The notes under the pieces were generated by a model. The model was not told where the DNA came from. It made no database searches and saw only the letters and a list, made by a program, of their open reading frames with translations. The position numbers were made by a program, and so were the translations under genes. A stretch of DNA of 64,000 bases, from assembly GCA_016841045.1 (NCBI GenBank), contig JAENZX010000003.1, positions 242,878 through 306,877 on the forward strand, given 5' to 3'. This DNA comes from Thermincola carboxydiphila. GTDB taxonomy: Bacteria; Bacillota; Thermincolia; Thermincolales; UBA2595. Shown here in pieces: positions 62,375 to 64,000 of this stretch; positions within the stretch are counted from its first letter, which is position 1; the number at the start of each line of letters is the position of its first letter.

Positions 62375-62737
62375 ATGGCTTTCAGATATCTTGTTTTCCC
62401 CCCTGTTTCACCTCACCTTTTAACGAACATGGCCTTCTATGCCCCACATTTGTCAACACATTTAGTAAAAGTCGGGGTTCCTTTTAATCTTTCGCTATAT
62501 TCTAACCCTACAACAGCTTATGAATGGAAAATACTTAATCTCCCAAGCTTTCTTAGGTTAATCAATGAAATATACGTTCCAGACCCACATCCCCCTGGCT
62601 GGGTTGGAGGTGGCGGACAGCAAATATTCACATTTATTGCCGATTATCCAGGAGACGACATATTATCTTTTGAGTATGTAACTCCATGGGGAGAATCAGG
62701 AGATTTTTATGCTATACGCATCCTAGCAACTTACTAA
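62375..62737 (+). CDS. Chagasin-like (I42) cysteine-protease inhibitor
   Basis: 120 aa. The three loops of the chagasin/I42 family are in order: NPTTAYEW (44-51), GGGG (78-81) and TPW (103-105, usually RPW). The loops insert into papain-type proteases. No signal peptide is evident, which is unusual for the family, so the target may be intracellular, or it lacks an export signal. ATG at 62375 after AAGTGGTG. It is not in the cluster beside it, which lies on the opposite strand. Confidence 0.72.
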   Translation: MAFRYLVFPPVSPHLLTNMAFYAPHLSTHLVKVGVPFNLSLYSNPTTAYEWKILNLPSFLRLINEIYVPDPHPPGWVGGGGQQIFTFIADYPGDDILSFEYVTPWGESGDFYAIRILATY

Positions 62738-62792
62738 ATGCTGAATTCCAGCAGAAGGTAAGGTTATGATGATACTTGATTAGATAAATTAT

Positions 62793-62817
62793 CGGGCCAC
62801 TATAATGGCCCGTATTT
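62793..62817. terminator. Terminator between the chagasin-like gene and the minus-strand cluster
   Basis: CGGGCCA pairs with TGGCCCG around CTATAA, followed by TATTTT. Confidence 0.75.
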
Positions 62818-62857
62818 TCTCGTTGTCTATGTCATTTTTAATTCCATCTTGTACTTT

Positions 62858-63160
62858 TTAACAAGACTGATTTATACAATAATAGCTATTAATATCTTCA
62901 AATTTAATTTTACTTTTACTCCACTGCTGGTTAATTAAAGTCCAGGCTTCTACATCATACTCGCCTACATTATCAATTATTGTTAATACCGTTCCCAACT
63001 TTTTAACCAATAAAACTACATACTTTCCCACAAAATTTGTCAAACCTTGAGGGGATGAACCTAATAAAAGTTCGGTATTGTTTGTCATGTTCGGTCTGGA
63101 GTTATTCGTATAGAAGCATGGCGGAGGATAGAAACAGTAACAAGGATAATAATAAAACAT
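62858..63160 (-). CDS. Tyr/Cys/Pro-rich small protein, unrecognised
   Basis: 100 aa. N-terminus YYYPCYCFYPPPCFY, then a 75-residue soluble beta-type domain (VGKYVVLLVKKLGTVLTIIDNVG) and a C-terminal YYCINQSC. ATG after GGGAGGT. It follows the nine-cysteine protein on the same strand by 41 bases, so it is likely cotranscribed. The aromatic-cysteine start recalls spore-coat and cross-linked proteins; function unknown. Confidence 0.6.
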   Translation of the reverse strand: MFYYYPCYCFYPPPCFYTNNSRPNMTNNTELLLGSSPQGLTNFVGKYVVLLVKKLGTVLTIIDNVGEYDVEAWTLINQQWSKSKIKFEDINSYYCINQSC

Positions 63161-63201
63161 TATTAAAGACCTCCCTTAACCTGAAAATTAGGCTAAAATT
63201 C

Positions 63202-63471
63202 CTAAATAGGTACCGGGCAATGAGGGCATGGTGGAGATGGAGTGGGCCATTCAAATGGACATGGGTTATGATTGTTAGGTCTGCACGTCACTAGAGTTTT
63301 ACACCCTCCAACATGGTCTCCACAAACGTGAATATCGTAGCACACTTGATAAGGAGGGAACTTATCATCAGTTTTGCAACTATTTATTTGCGTAGCACAT
63401 CTGATAATAAATTCAGGTGAATTTTCCACACCGCCTATCCTAATTATATGAATCTTTTCCTTAGGGTTCAT
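63202..63471 (-). CDS. Nine-cysteine small protein, candidate modified peptide
   Basis: 89 aa. A cysteine-free N-terminal ~24 residues (leader-like) precedes nine cysteines at 25, 32, 44, 50, 57, 63, 71, 82 and 85, with a Pro-rich end. ATG after GAGGGAAG, ten bases from the stop of the radical SAM fragment. The layout of a maturase followed by a short Cys-rich protein is that of RiPP and quinohemoprotein-type loci, but no precursor family is recognised. Confidence 0.6.
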   Translation of the reverse strand: MNPKEKIHIIRIGGVENSPEFIIRCATQINSCKTDDKFPPYQVCYDIHVCGDHVGGCKTLVTCRPNNHNPCPFEWPTPSPPCPHCPVPI

Positions 63472-63481
63472 ATATCTTCCC

Positions 63482-63979
63482 TCACTTTTCTAATAGTTTT
63501 TTTAAAAGATAGCCGGCAATTTTTATTTTGTGTTTTTCTAAAGCACAAAAATTTGTATTTGGTTCTTTAATATCCTTTGATACTTCAAAAATGTCTCCGT
63601 AGCACTGGCCTCCACAAATATACTTTGCCCAACACTTCTCACACTCTTTTTTATTAAAAATATGGTTGTTCTTAAAACGCGAAATTATTGACATATCTAA
63701 AGTACCTGTTGTAATGTTTCCTATTTTAAATTCCTCTTCTTTAGTGATAAGTCTGCTGCATGGATATATATCACCCATGGGTGTTATATATAACGCCGAA
63801 ATCCCAGTAGAACAACAATAGTAACTTTTGCTTCCCCAACTCAATGTTTGCATCTTATTTAGAAGGTTTGGGAGCAATATACCCTCTTCTGGACTATAAT
63901 TATTAATAATATAATCTGCTAAATCATCATAGGATGTTTTTAGTAGGGGTGATACCAGCGTAGCTGTTAGGAAGTGCCA
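63482..63979 (-). pseudogene. Radical SAM/SPASM protein, C-terminal part with upstream in-frame TGA
   Basis: The C-terminal SPASM-type cluster motifs are clear: CCSTG...GDIYPC, CEKCWAKYICGGQC and NFC. The N-terminal radical SAM core (CxxxCxxC) is not in the visible frame: upstream, a TGA at 63982-63980 closes the frame 18 bases from the window edge, in sequence that otherwise reads on coherently. So the gene is either truncated, disrupted, or begins downstream at an atypical start. Radical SAM/SPASM proteins install cross-links in peptides. Directly followed by the Cys-rich gene. Confidence 0.7.
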
Positions 63980-64000
63980 TCATCTGAGAAAAAATGTTAA

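Noticed and set aside
63960..63990. In-frame TGA near the right edge as a second selenocysteine codon
   Set aside because: The position is not at a conserved Cys of a known redox motif and no SECIS-like hairpin was seen close behind it.
1..64000. tRNA, rRNA, transposase or phage genes
   Set aside because: None was recognised by eye on either strand; a tRNA scan would be the decisive check.

Overview
The window looks like chromosomal DNA of an anaerobic, spore-forming Firmicute of the Clostridia, most like the Desulfotomaculum/Peptococcaceae group; the genus cannot be fixed from the sequence. The evidence is AT-rich DNA with strong GGAGG-type ribosome sites and many TTG/GTG starts, spore genes (an alpha/beta SASP, SpoVK, a CotJC-like Mn-catalase, GerD-like and Gmad2 lipoproteins, ComA/ComB), oxygen-defence and redox genes of anaerobes (reverse rubrerythrin, 2[4Fe-4S] ferredoxin, FlpD/MvhD-like subunit, [4Fe-4S] fumarase), and the Bacillus-like order miaB-ymcA-mutS-mutL-miaA-hfq-spoVK-hflX-ynbB-lexA/yneA.

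Layout. 0-9 kb: a truncated PAS/GAF/HD-GYP protein, a germination-type lipoprotein, rubrerythrin, two half-size TauE/SafE proteins, a MGDG-synthase-type glycosyltransferase, a DUF3786 protein, a TPR protein and an FtsW/SpoVE protein. 9-14 kb: a solitary DNA adenine methyltransferase, NudF, then small genes: a DUF1858 gene with an in-frame TGA at its second redox cysteine (probable selenoprotein), a SASP, a 43-aa protein, ferredoxin, MinC and a Se/S-carrier-like DUF3343 protein. 14-23 kb: a two-component pair, a GerD-like lipoprotein, isoaspartyl dipeptidase, PilZ, DUF441, ComB/ComA and an MFS exporter. 23-36.7 kb is more accessory: a cell-surface metalloprotease, an SLH protein, Mn-catalase, a chemoreceptor, ClC, DUF421, a 25-aa hydrophobic peptide, MntH/MntR, a Cys-rich copper protein and a pair of related membrane proteins, one frameshifted.

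36.7-60 kb is a dense core block. RNA modification (MiaB, MiaA), mismatch repair (MutS, MutL), Hfq, HU, SpoVK, HflX and the YnbB lyase run nearly head to tail, with a hydantoinase-like and a histone-deacetylase-like gene inserted between mutS and mutL. It is followed by a REC-GGDEF regulator, DUF456, an FlpD-like Fe-S protein, the divergent SOS pair lexA/yneA with three LexA boxes, and a C4-acid module (a Rossmann-PAS-Fis regulator, fumarase alpha and beta, malic enzyme).

60-64 kb is gene-poor: a Cys-rich protein, YwbE, a family of degenerate ~68-bp repeats around a frameshifted glyoxalase, a chagasin-like protease inhibitor, and at the right edge a minus-strand cluster of a radical SAM/SPASM fragment, a nine-cysteine peptide and a Tyr/Cys-rich protein that resembles a peptide-maturation (RiPP) locus. 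The two strongest leads are the CxxU DUF1858 gene with its SECIS-like hairpin and this right-edge cluster. No tRNA, rRNA, CRISPR array, transposase or phage gene was seen.
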